Source: Rhopalosiphum padi
Taxonomy: Eukaryota > Arthropoda > Insecta > Hemiptera > Aphididae
Length of the DNA stretch: 64,000 bases
Reading direction: 5' to 3'
Assembly: GCF_020882245.1 (NCBI RefSeq)
Contig: NC_083597.1
Coordinates: 62,102,152 to 62,166,151 of the forward strand
In this document: piece by piece, positions 39,313 through 51,596 of the stretch
Layout of the letters: every line of letters begins with the position of its first letter
Numbering within the stretch: the first letter of the stretch is position 1
Translations under genes and position numbers: made by a program
The notes under the pieces: model-generated
The model's input: only the letters and a program-made list of their open reading frames with translations
Told to the model about the DNA's origin: nothing
Databases searched by the model: none

Positions 39313-39775
39313 ATCTAAAAAAATTCAAAACATTATTAAAATATGAAAAAAGTTGTAAAAAAAAAAATTAAAATGTATTTAGACTAAAATCAATATTATT
39401 TCATATTTTAGTTGTTATCAAATTCATTTTCTGAAACCTAACTAATTATTTAGTCAACCATTAATAAAAAACTAAATAATATCAACAAATAATTTAAGAT
39501 TGTTTTTAAATATTAAAATTATTATCTATTTAGGTTGATCAAACTTTTATAATCTTAAGCAAGTGTTTTACTTAAGATATGTTTAAGATTAACATTGGGG
39601 TTAAAAATAATGTTTATACTCTGCAAAATTAAGTCAATAGTTTAATTGCTTGAAAAAAACTATCTTTTTGTGAAAATGACAAGACTACTTTATTAGATCC
39701 TTTATCTATCTTATAATAATATTAAGCATAAAATATGTAAAAAGCTAGTTTTAAAATAAATTGAATAACCTTACC
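39313..39775 (-). other. bchs: bchs 5'-UTR intron and upstream non-coding exon end
   Basis: The acceptor TTTTTTAG ends at 39314 and gives a short leader before the ATG at 39294. A strong donor (CTAGAG followed by GTAAGG, exon end at 39775) lies upstream in GC-richer sequence. The most economical reading is one non-coding exon whose 5' end I cannot fix. Confidence 0.5.
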
Positions 39776-42264
39776 TCTAGGCTCTAATCCATTAATCTTC
39801 AAATGTAGAGATACTCATTATTACTCTTACATTTTGACTTTTTGTGCCAAATATTAGTGATCAAATCTATGAATTTAAGTTCTCAAATGATATTTTTTTC
39901 ATCTTAAACATATATATTAATACATTGATACAGTATCATTTCACCAGCAATTTAAAGCAAATGTTAATTAAAACATTTTAGCCTTTGGGTATTTTTTTCA
40001 TCTTTACATCAATTAATAAATATTCATCTATTTATTTTATTTTTCTCATATAATTGGACTTTCTTATCAGAATCAGAAATTCAGAACTCAGAACGCCTTT
40101 ATCGGATTATCAACAAAAAAAATCAATATTATCAAGGTCAGTTTGAAGTTAGATACGAATATACACGGTCTATTAGATTACATATTAGTTACTAAGGTAA
40201 GGTCTATGGTTAATATACAATATATTAAGCAGCCTGTAAAAATTTTCTGAATTTATTCTGTGAGATACCACTATTGCTGCGCAATATTGTGATAATATTA
40301 TAGTAGTTTTATGCAAAAATCACAGTCTACCTTCAAAATTCTAAGTTTAGACAATAGCACAATTTAAAATAATATTATCTTAAATCGTGGCCTTACCGCT
40401 TACCATCAAAACGTTTTTTGACCTAATCAGATGACAATTTAAAATGTTCGAAAAAAACAGCTGTTTGACCAAATTTAGCACAGCACTTTACTATATAGCA
40501 TATATACTAATATATGCATTATACACAGAAAAATGCTTCTTAACTTCTTAAGATTATTATAAAATTAATTGTCATATTTTTCCTCTAATAATTTATTATA
40601 TTACCTACTAGTATATTAACCATTTGTTTAACATAGTAAATAAAATTAAATATGATATTCAAAAGTTATTAACAATAATATAATATAGACAATGTAAGTA
40701 CATGTGGTAATGATTAATCTAGGAAAAAGAAACTAATTTATTTTATACAAATTAATATAATTAATTTTGTCAATTATATTATTAGTTCTATAATAATAAT
40801 AGCAATAGTATTCTATAGTAATTAATGTATTGATTATACCTATTTTACAATGGGTATTTATTTTATTTTTATTAAAAACTGTGAACAGTTGAAACTTATT
40901 TTCAACTTCAATAGGCAACTTTTCTGGTGGGAAATGAATGGTTGGTCAGTAATTTTCAAAAGTGCAGGAAAAACAAAAAAAAATGTATTAAAATAGTACA
41001 CAGATCATACTACAACATGTCCATTTAAAAAAATCATCCTAGTATATTATACATTACACATATCAAGTGAAAATCTATTGATTTCAAGGTAATATGTAGT
41101 TCTTTAGTTCATTTATAAAAGTATAAAATATTTACCATGTTATTTTTGTTCAATTTATGACATTTATTGGCATTTCACTAAATAAATTTTCCTTTAAAAG
41201 TTAAAACCTTTCTTGGGTTGAAATAGAATTGTTTTATAAAATACTTTCAGTCTCATGCATTTATCTCCAAAGTTAGGATTTGTTTTTTTTTTCAGTGTCA
41301 TTACTCATTTTACATACAATAGAAATAATTAATTTTAATAAAAATAATTCCAATTTATGTTTTATTGTTATAATGATTAAATATTAGTAATAAAATGAAT
41401 GCAATGTTTTGGTAAAAGTTAAATCAACCTACCATAATACTAATTACAAAATAAATAAATTTGATAGAAATATCAAAAAACATTATGAAATGTAATTAGC
41501 GATATAGTCTGCTGGCTGATAAACTATCAGCGCTGTCTTTGGTATTTGGAAAGCAATAACAAAATTAAATTTAGTTTTATTACAGAATTACCTATACCTA
41601 TATATCACTCCTATTAGTCCTATTATATAAAATCGTAAAACAAAATATTATTGATATTATAACGAACGACATTAATTAAGAAAATCTTAGTTTATGATAT
41701 TATAAATACCTGAAAATGATAATAAGTAAACTATAAAAATGTAAATTGAATTTTATTCAATGTTTAATTTCAAATTATACAATTGTCAATACCTCAATAA
41801 TAATTTTTTAATACAATTAAAAAAATAATAATAGTATTACATAATTATATTATCTTGATCAAGATTGATATTATTGATTTTTAATTTTTAGAAAGTTATT
41901 GATGAATTATGAGAACTTAAAATTTAAGGAGTCACAAATACATGCGCACTTTGCTTCAGTCAACCTATATAATATGAGTAATATGACATTTGTAAATATT
42001 TATATCTTCTATTGTCTATGTGAGATGCGACTGTGGCACTGTGCTATGAGGAACCTAAACGGCTAAACTACCTGTCCTAGTCGGTAGTCCTACGACGAAT
42101 ACACTACAAAGTAGTGTAGAGAAGATATTATGTTATCTACATCTAAACAATATAAAGATAGACTTTAGATAGTAATGATAGTATATTATCTACAATAATT
42201 TGGGTTATCTTAGTGTCCTAAGGTCGACTATGATAAACCAATAATTTAATTAAGCAAACAATTA
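39776..42264. promoter_or_regulatory. divergent spacer between bchs and the heme oxygenase gene
   Basis: Both flanking genes are transcribed away from this interval, so both promoters should lie here or inside the LTR to the right. Much is AT-rich. A GC-richer stretch near 42010-42110 includes the inverted repeat CACTAC-AAA-GTAGTG. No coding frame is supported; the frame at 40733-40918 has no recognisable domain. Confidence 0.4.
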
Positions 42265-42528
42265 TGTAATAACGTTTCTTGAGTTTATTAAAGCCCAAAA
42301 ATAACAAAATATTAATTTATTACAATGTTAACAAAACAAATAAAACAATAAGTGTAACGGTATTGCTAAACTAAAATAAGAGAACGACGGTGCGCAGCGA
42401 ATGGTAAACGAGTAGGAACTGGTACGAAAAGAAAACGGCAGATTGGGTCCAGCCGTATCATGGAGGAAAAAGGAACGTTCGCTGTGCTACCGTTAACAAC
42501 ACGATAACAACATATGTGGGTCGCCACA
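42265..42528 (-). mobile_element. probable solo LTR (Gypsy-like), antisense to heme oxygenase
   Basis: Read on the minus strand, the segment starts TGTGGCGACCCACATATG and ends TATTACA, i.e. TG...CA termini in an LTR-like layout. It has a GC-richer 5' half and, toward its 3' end, AATAAA signals inside an AT-rich stretch. This 264-base block contrasts sharply with its surroundings. Flanks ATTA and ATAA differ by one base, so a 4-bp duplication is only approximate. No internal retroelement sequence adjoins it. It lies about 400 bases upstream of the heme oxygenase ATG. Confidence 0.55.
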
Positions 42529-42921
42529 ATAAGTATGATAATATTATTATTTATTACTGATATTTTAGCAATCCATGTATTTTAGTCTCATAGTCAGTCA
42601 GTGGTCTGTGCTTACATAATATATATTATTTATGATTATAGCAACAGCAATATCTATATCTATGATTATAGCACAAAATACATTTTATTTATTCTTTAGG
42701 TAATATTAATTTATTCTGTGTAACTATAATAATTTATTATTATCACAGAACTGATTCTGTATTTCCGTGTGACTGTGTCTATGTTATGAATTTGTGATAT
42801 CATCTAAACAATTCTAATTCCTAATATTAGTAATGAAGTACAATTTGTTTTTAATTTTGAATTTAGTATTACTGTTTTAACTTAACCCAATCTTTATTAT
42901 AAAATAGACAATTTGATAATT

Positions 42922-44554
42922 ATGTCAACTGAAGTGGAAAATAATGAAAATAATAAAAATCCGCCATCTTTAGCAACTGAAGAAATCAAGTTTACTGAGC
43001 GAATGAGAAAGGCTACAAGAAAAGAACATCGAATTAGTGATGCCTTAATTAATGCAAAAATGACCATCGGTAATACATTTAGTTTTTAATTGCTATATAA
43101 TTAATTAAAATTTATATTGGTACAGTTATATTGTTTTATTATGAATTTCTTCTAGAACAAATAAATACATTTAGCTAATTTAAAATTAAAATATTCTTAT
43201 TAATACCTGTTCTAATATTTTACTAAAATAAAATCTAGAATTTTCCAACAAACAAGACATTCTAAATGGTTTTTAAAAACACAAACACTATATTATTACT
43301 GCTTTGTTGGACTCTGCCAATATTAATTTTTAATGCTATTAAACATTTTAATTCACTCATTTATAAGTCACCAGTCTACAACTTTGTTAAAATTACTTTA
43401 TAATTGCATAATAGGTTGGCCTAATACTAAACACAAAATACATACTAAGTGTGACAAATGTTTGGGTTTTATGGATATGAGTATCAGAAATAGTGGATTG
43501 TCTCAGCCATTAAGACTGATTGAGAGGGTGCCAAACTTGTAGAACACTGTAAATTGTTACTGAGTAGAATAGTTTTTGGTTAATTTTAATATAAGATCTC
43601 ATAAGTGCCCATCATCATCAAATTTATGAGAGGTTATTATATGAAAAAATATTGGCTTTAAAGATTTAATTTAAAACATGATGAAATATTTTCAAAGATT
43701 TATAACCATTATTAATTTGAAACTATCTCTATTACTTCAGTTTAAAATTTAAAATGCTACTAATAATTTATGTGAATGTATTTTCTCTTACTTATAATAT
43801 CCTTAACTGTCACTAACCCATCTTGATAATTTATTCTATTATTTGATTCTATTTACTTAAAACATTTTCTAGAAATTAAGATAAAATCTCCTTTATAAAT
43901 AACTACAAATTATGATTGTACATTTCAGGTATGACAGATAGCAAAGTATGGGTAGAAGGATTACGACGATTTTACGTTGTATATCAGTATCTAGAGATTG
44001 CAATGAAAAAGGAAGAAAATTATAATTTACATAAATTTGGACAAATTAATGGTTTATTACGTACACAACCATTTGAAAGCAGCTTGCGACACTATTTAGG
44101 AGAAAAATGGCCATCTGGAATAACTAAAGCCATGGCTGAATATTCCAACTACTTATTATGTTTAGAAAATGAAAATCACGTACTACTATCACCATTTATA
44201 TATCATATGTATATGGGCATTTTATCTGGTGGACAAATACTGATGGCTAAACAAAGAATGGCTTTCTCAGACGGAAAAGGATCTGAAGCATTTTACTTTG
44301 ATATTAATGTAAGAGAAGCAAAGAATCAACTACGGAATGAAATGAACGCTTTGGCAGAAAAATTAGATGATGAAACCAAACTTAGATTATTAAAAGAAAG
44401 TAAAATGGTATATTTGTTAAATAATAAATTAGTAAAAGAAGTTAAAGTTCCTACAGAAATTTTGTTAATCAAGTTCATATTTGTTATTGGAATTTTTATA
44501 TTAGTGATCTTATTATGGAAGGTATCAAAAAAATTTCTTATGGTTTTGTTTTAG
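42922..44554 (+). CDS. HO: heme oxygenase, C-terminal membrane anchor
   Basis: The enzyme opens heme to biliverdin, CO and ferrous iron, normally at the ER membrane with cytochrome P450 reductase. Two exons, 42922-43069 and 43929-44554, join in phase across a donor GGTAATA and acceptor ATTTCAG to 257 residues. The N-terminal FTERMRKATRKEH (about 24-36) supplies the proximal heme-ligand histidine, H36. The distal helix is MYMGILSGGQIL (about 144-155), holding the family SGGQ. A hydrophobic segment near 226-246 followed by lysines is the usual tail anchor. The Asp that follows the first Gly in mammalian GDLSGGQ is Ile here. Exon 1 is too short for open-frame scans, and the start at 42922 is the only ATG giving the full N-terminus. 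Confidence 0.9.
43070..43928 (+). other. heme oxygenase intron
   Basis: This 859-base intron has a GT start and TTTCAG end. It contains a 69-codon frame at 43333-43542 with no recognisable domain and no splice support, which I treat as chance. Confidence 0.6.
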
Positions 44555-46348
44555 TAAATTAATGACTGGTATTTAAAATTTTTAAAATTTAGTTTGATAA
44601 ACCAATTTTAATTACCTATGTTAAATAATCCATAGTTATAGATGCTCTTGTATAGTTGATTGTTATTATTTTTTTTTTTATATACGGTTTTATTGTATTT
44701 GGGTAATAATAAAAATAAACAATTAATAATTTATTATATTTAATGTATACATTACTATGCAATACCAATAGTATATTCAATTGTAATTAGTTTATTATAC
44801 ATAATATACATAATATATATATATTGTTTTATATTCTATTTATTTTATTATAAAAATTTAAATTAGACTTGATCCTTGCAACAAATAAAATAATTGTATA
44901 TTTATACTTTAATAACAATTATAGGTACTATTGGTACTATATAGCAACCAATATATATAAATATATATTATGATCACCATAAATAATAATCATATTATTA
45001 TTGCCTTCCAATTTAATAATTAATAGTATATACTAATATTACCCAATCATTCATTTATTTCTTACTCTCTGGTTATAATAGCAATTTCCTATGTATGTAA
45101 TTTAAAACTACATTATAATTATATCCATAAATTGATATATATGTACAATTGTACCATGGCATTGTATATAAATTGTAAATATTCATAAAACAGCTAAATA
45201 TAAAAATAATCTTTCTCTAAAAAAAAATGTTAATTATTTCTTTAATTTGATCCTACATTTCGTTTGATATTTTTATTTTGCATATTCTTCTAATAGAATA
45301 TTTATGAATTCAGTAAAAAACGAGATTTCATGTGACTTAGTTCAGAAAATGCTATCGCAATAATAAATCAGAATTTTATTTCCTAATTTGTTTGTTAAAT
45401 AACTATTTCATAATACTTATTTAACTGTAAGTATGTATTACTTATACAAGACTAACTAGATGGTTATTAAAATAATTAAACATTTTTTAGTAATAAATAA
45501 ATAAATAATTTTTTTTTTTAATTTAAAATTTGTACAATCTGTAAATATTTTTATTTTTACAATCAATAAACACAAATTATATTTATAAGATTATATAAAT
45601 AAGTTACATTTGAAAAAGATACAGTTTAATCTTAACTCTATAAAGTTAAATTTAATTGGCTGAATAGAAGAAGATAACTGGCAGTAGTTATTAATATCTG
45701 AAAAAATCAATTAATACTTTATAGTGTGTATACATCAAAACATTAGATAAATGATAATATCTATGCATATACATATTATATAATTATATTCTAATTATAT
45801 AAATAATATATACAATCTGTTCACCAATTGGAAATGGACTTTTTAAGAAGTTATAAAAAATATAAAAGTAAACATTATGAGAAAATGTTAATCTTGCAAT
45901 GTGCAATGTTATTTTTTGTTTTTAATAAAATTTATTTTATTAATTCTATAAATTTAGAAACACAATTTTTTTTTGGTTGCAAAATTAGAGCAAGTTTAAA
46001 TTTACAAATAATTGATATTGTAACCAAATACATTTCATACTTGAAATATTCCCGATATTATTAAATGACCATATACATTACAGTAATAGTCATAGAGAAG
46101 ACGTAAAAAAACATTTGTTTACTAAAATGCAAAATTTAAATAGTCTGAATAAATAGAAAAAACTAATATGTTTGTGCATAAATGAACTGAAAGGGTAGAA
46201 ATAACATAAAAACATTTTAACAAAATGTTTACTTTAGCACTCTAAAAACTGATCTGATAATTCGGTAGTCATCCAACTACATAATTGGAATACTTAGTGG
46301 TACCTAATATTGTGAACACATTATACATAACTAATTGAACTCAAGTCT
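44555..46348. other. intergenic, no gene seen
   Basis: Begins with the heme oxygenase 3' untranslated region (AATAAA-type signals near 44710). The rest is AT-rich. The frame at 45828-46064 has AT-driven composition and no domain. Confidence 0.4.
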
Positions 46349-47085
46349 CAAGCCCAGATTAAGGATTGATTGGGCTCCAGGATACCACAAACTTAGTGGG
46401 CCCTCATAAAACTTTAACTTCAAAAAAATTGTATCACTACATTCTAAAGACTATATATTATTTGTTTACTTTTGTACAATACAAAAAATATAAATATAAT
46501 GCTATATAAATTAATAATTATGTAATCATTTATTATATACATATATAAAACACTGTATTTGTTACAAAAGAATTATAATTTAATATGTTTTTCTTTTGCA
46601 AATGGTTGTAGTTTCATTGAAATCAATCAATTGCAAAATATAATTTGCTGAGTACAATATCCTTAATGATGAAATTTTCTTGAGTCTGGCTTGTTCTATA
46701 TTTATTTTTTTATTCTTATTAAATTGGAAAATGCTCTTTCGGCCAAACAGTTGGCCACTGGGATAGTTAAATATAATTTAAGAGCAATTAAAATATTTGG
46801 GAATTCTTTCTGCAATGATTTTTTGTAAAATTATTTTATTATTATATATGGGTACCTAATGTGAATAGATCAATAATACCTAATATCAATTATAACTATG
46901 CTATCAACTATTAGAATATCAATTTAATATTTATTAGAACATTTTTATTGAATAATTATTAATTAGCTACTATACCCGCTAAAATATTTTTTTTTAAACT
47001 ATTTTAAACTCATTAAAAAAATATATTTTGGAGATCAAGATAGGCCCCCAAGGATGTGTCCCTTGTCCCCCTTAATCTGGGCTTG
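46349..47085 (-). mobile_element. hAT transposon relic
   Basis: Terminal inverted repeats are CAAGCCCAGATTAAGG (left) and CCTTAATCTGGGCTTG (right). On the minus strand at about 46640-46830, broken frames read FPNILIALKLYL then TIPVANCLAERAFSNLIRIK. This is the C-terminal dimerisation segment of hAT transposases, followed by stops. The rest of the transposase is gone. No clean 8-bp duplication. It differs in ends and sequence from the hAT copy at 12330-14508, so it belongs to another family. Confidence 0.8.
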
Positions 47086-47596
47086 AATAATACAACATAG
47101 TCTATAACATAATATAGATTTCAATGATATAACCTTTATAACCTAATACCTAAGTACATTTTAGCAAATACTTTAAAATTTAACTCTTGGAAGGCGGCTC
47201 GTCTATTTGTAGACAATTATTTGTTATTTTTTTCTTTATCTGTGTTACTAGAAATTGTAATACATTTACATGTTTTTTTTTTTTGTGGAAACTGTTAAGA
47301 AAATAGGAATATTTTAAAATATTAACTTTTAATTTTTATTAATTAATTAAATATTAACCAAGCTTACTTTTAAATTTAAATACGGCAATGTCAATAATTG
47401 TATAATACCAGATATAAAACACTAATTTCAGGTCTAAGGGAGGGGGAGCTGATTATTTAAATAAATGTTAATATATTATATTTTATAGAATAAAATTGAT
47501 AAACCTAATTTTGAAACTGGTAAATTAACATTGGCCTTCTAATATTATCGTATTTAAAAGTATTGAATTTTACTATTTTAGTTATTTTCAACTTAC

Positions 47597-49842
47597 AGAT
47601 AGAAGTGTTTCTAAATTTATTGGAAACATTTCTAAAGCATCCAAATCAAACTTCAATTTTTGTACTTGGTGATTAAATAAAAGTCTCTAAAGAAAAAAAT
47701 AAATAAATTATCAATAAAACATATCTATAATCTAAAAAAAATTCACACCTGTTGCTTATAATTGTCTCCAGGCAATAAATTTGTATCCATTTCATTAACC
47801 ATACTTTTAATAATATTTTCCTGAAAACTATTTAGTCTTATAAAATTATATAATTTGATTACTATTATTTATAACTAACATTTCGTTTGATTAGTTCACT
47901 GCAATAACACAGCAATGCAACTCTTTGAAATGTTGCAATACTTTCTACAAGTTCAATTAATGAAAAACTTGTAATATATGAATACAAGTAAATGGCAAAC
48001 AAAATTCTTGATTGAATAATTATGGTTAATGTATTAAGACCATAAATTTTATTAACATTTACCATCATGTCAAATATCTCCATATGTAACAATCTAGTAT
48101 CTTCTAAACAATTTGCAAAGTAATCTGGCAAAATAAGTTTTGTATCAATTTTGTTTTCCTGTGTGTAAACAAATAAAAATATTCTAATATTGTTTATTCA
48201 GTGTTAAATGTACTTATAACATATAAGTTATAGTTAATTAGTTTATGTCAATAAATTGTTTGGCATGTTTAAAATTTTAGGTATAGAAAAAATAGACTTA
48301 AAATTAAATATCAATTCTATATACTACTTAGTTGGTGGTTTATTGTACACACTAAACATAGTTGACCTGTGAAATAAATACAATAATTACTAATAATTAT
48401 CATTATTTATATCGCAAATAACTGAAGAAATAGATCATAAGTGAAGATTTGTAAAAAATTGTGTGTTCCTTTTTTTTCAAATATAAATCATCGATTAATA
48501 AATAATTTGAAAAACAATATAATTCATAATTGATTTTAATCAACTGGTTTACTTTTTAGCATAATTCTATTAAATCTTGAGAATTGTTTCAATCTTACTC
48601 AATTAACAATTAAACTCAAGATTTAACAAACAAATTATGAACAACTAACAAATAAATTATCTTTGATTAATATCGTTCTACCTTGATCATATGAAAAAAG
48701 TTGGATATCCTATGAGTGACCATTTCAAGCGATGATTTCACCAGCAAAAGGATCACATAAAATTGCATTTCAAACATGAAACAGAGAAAATCTTGAGCAT
48801 GAAGCACTAGATTGATGGCAGGCTCTTGGGTCATCACTGAGTTGACAAAAAACACAACAAACCAAAACAAATGTATACCACTTATGATAAATACAGAGGA
48901 CATTTTTAAACATGTATTTTTGTTGTAGGACAAGACGTCCAAACATTTTACATAACATAAACGTATGTTATGCCTGTTGTAAGCACAAGACAAAAAATAC
49001 AACATCAAACTGAGAGTTGTCAAAATGGCTTTAATCGTTGTCAATAAGTCTTCAATAAAATTGCTCTGAAAATAAACTTATTTATACACATGTAAACTTA
49101 AATGAACCGTGAGACAAAAAAAAAAATAATATAATAACTTACTTGTTTTAAACTCCAAAACAGTAAAATACAACTAGAGGACAGTGAAAGAAGGCCTAAT
49201 ATAAAAAAAAACTTGAACTCTATTAGAAAATTTAAATGCAATGATCGAGCATGTAGATCACTCAAAATCAACCATAGTAACCGGAACATTATTAAATTTA
49301 AAATAGTACAACAGCATTGAATAAACAAAGGTGCAACTTTTGAATTCACTTACATTCTACCAATAAAGAAATAGAAAGATAAGTATACTTTATAGATAGA
49401 ATTTGTTTTTCTTTAAACAATAAATAATACATACAATTATATTTCTGTCAATATCTTATATTATAATAGAATAATAAATTTAAATTAAAAGGATGACAAA
49501 AAATAAATGAATTATTCACTTATATGAAAAACATAATTTTTCTGAATTCAAAAAAACCTTATTTCTAAAAAAAAAATTATTAACAATATGAAGTATTGGA
49601 TTCCATAAATAATAAATAATAATTGCACAATGACTGAAAAATAGGGTCACCTCAATTACCATGGGTGTTCCAAATACAAAACAATAAAAAAAAATACCTA
49701 GTATAAGTATACAAATACTAAAGACTATTCTCCAATAGTAAATTATGGTGATAAGTAAAACAAACATATCACTTTTAATTATACTTTTACAATAACAAAA
49801 CAAAATGTAAGTTCTTTTTTTAATGTATACACTAGCTTTCAT
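47597..49842 (-). CDS. gustatory-receptor-like seven-transmembrane protein (7m_7 family), partial model
   Basis: A probable insect chemoreceptor of the gustatory-receptor family (ligand-gated cation channel with inverted topology). Exons supported: 49520-49842 (start MKASVYIKKR, several hydrophobic helices), about 49143-49345, 48682-49065, 47880-48158, 47749-47820 and 47597-47686. The last four junctions are all phase 0 with GT-AG ends, a hallmark of Gr genes. The C-terminal exons read ELIKRN, ENIIKSMVNEMDTNLLPGDN and LLFNHQVQKLKFDLDALEMF, matching the Gr loop-helix before the final membrane span. The first intron does not join in frame as drawn. The expected short last exon with the TY-x5-QF motif was not found with certainty; a PMLIYQFQN-stop stretch lies near 47520-47555. 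It could be an intact gene with mis-set ends or a recent pseudogene. Confidence 0.7.
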
Positions 49843-50138
49843 ATTCTGTATATTAAACTATTCATAATCAGTACTTTAAAAGTATATGATTATCAAAATG
49901 TTGGTTAACACTATAATTATGTGCACAATGGAAAATAAGAAATTCTGCCATAAAAGTACTTTAAAAATATATTTTCTGAATATGGAATTTAATATAGTTT
50001 AAAAAAAAACGAGTTTAACAAATTTATGTTTATTATTATTATTATTTTAACAATTTAATTTTTTTTTTTTTTTAGATTATATATCAATAATAAAAGTTAA
50101 AAGCATATTTATCAAAATTATAATATAATATCCTATAT

Positions 50139-50736
50139 CAGTGATGCCCAACCTTTATTCCTCATCAGGCCATTTCGGTTAGCAACTATCTTTGAGCGGG
50201 CCGCTAAATATAAAATCTCAATCTTAATCTAAAAAAAATATAACTTTGTTACACATATAATTTATTCAGAATAAGAGCGGTACCGGTAGATGACCAATTT
50301 TCATTGTAGACAATTAGATGCATCTCCCACCATGACGACCTTCAGAACAAAGCCATGTCTATATGCACAAGTCGGCCGCCCAATACCACTCTTATTCTGA
50401 ATAGACTATAGTAGACATATAATATATATGTAGGTATATAATAGACTTGTTTTTTTATCTTTTATTGATTATTGAAAAGATTACAGATTGAGGTGCACAT
50501 TAATTTGATTAGTACGCTAAATTAGTTAACTAACACAAGCTCAAATTACACATTACAAAGAAGTATGAAATATTTTAATATATTTTTTATTTTTATTATT
50601 AATGTATTTTTGGAATTTATAAATTAATAAAAATTGTATTTTGTAATAATTTTACTTTTTTTTTTTATATTTTGTTTTATTATAAAAATTTGTAACATAT
50701 AGAATAACTTCGTGGGCCACGAGTTAGGAACCATTA
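50139..50736. mobile_element. hAT-type MITE with 8-bp target-site duplication
   Basis: The left end CAGTGATGCCCAACC and the inverted right end (TAATGGTTCCTAACTCG when complemented) are related to the common CAGTGGTTCCCAACC terminus of hAT MITEs. Subterminal GCGGGCCGC and GTGGGCCACG blocks are also typical. Flanks TCCTATAT (50131-50138) and TCCTACAT (50737-50744) match at 7 of 8 positions. The interior carries another inserted palindromic element. Confidence 0.8.
50264..50402. mobile_element. nested small inverted-repeat element
   Basis: ATTCAGAATAAGAGCGGTA at the left and TACCACTCTTATTCTGAAT at the right are inverted copies bounding 139 bases of GC-richer sequence inside the hAT MITE. This fits a small MITE that inserted into an older one. 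Confidence 0.65.
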
Positions 50737-51596
50737 TCCTACATACTTATATTTGTTTTTATTACATTATAAATCAATATTAAATATATTATACACTTCA
50801 ACTCAAATTATATATAATTAAATCAATTATACATTTTTCACACTATGAAAAATGCATTAAGAAGTTGATATATTATGGAACTTTGAAATATGTATTGTCA
50901 AATAAAATAAACTTTTATTCTGTTAAATCAACACATCATATAATTTTGTTTCAAAATTATTTAGTTGCATCTCAAGATATTTTTAATTGATTTTGATTCT
51001 GAATACAAACTGTATTTTTCTAATTTCAAGGATAGAATCATATACATCACATACCATCAAATGTATAAGATAAATAAATATGCTATGTCAAAGTGAGACA
51101 TATAAATAAGGTGTAAAACACACAGGTTGAGGAAAACAAATTCAAAATATAAAAATAACAAACCAATTAAAATGTCATAAATCTGATCTTGTCATTTATT
51201 CTCACACACCACTAAGAATACAAACTATGAAAAAAAAAGACAATTTTACAAACTAATTCAATTTTATTCTGAATTCTTGAAATCGTAAAAGAAGATATTG
51301 ACTCACAGACATTGTAAAATCAAAAAATATAAAAATAGACCAAGAATAAGATGTCTTATAATCTCCAAGAGTTATTTTTTAAACAGTACTGATGTCTAAA
51401 ACACAAACACACACAGTCATTAGCCTATTGGAAAAATATTTTAAGCCTACATTTTCAGTAGACAAAAAAAAGACAATAATTATGTTACAATAAATATTGA
51501 ATTAAATAAGCCTAAATACATTAATTATTACACTAGTATTTTTATTAAAATTATGTATTATTTTTGAGTTATAATAATGGTTACTTACACTTGTAG

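Noticed and set aside
43333..43542. 69-codon frame in the heme oxygenase intron
   Set aside because: No domain and no splice link to either exon.
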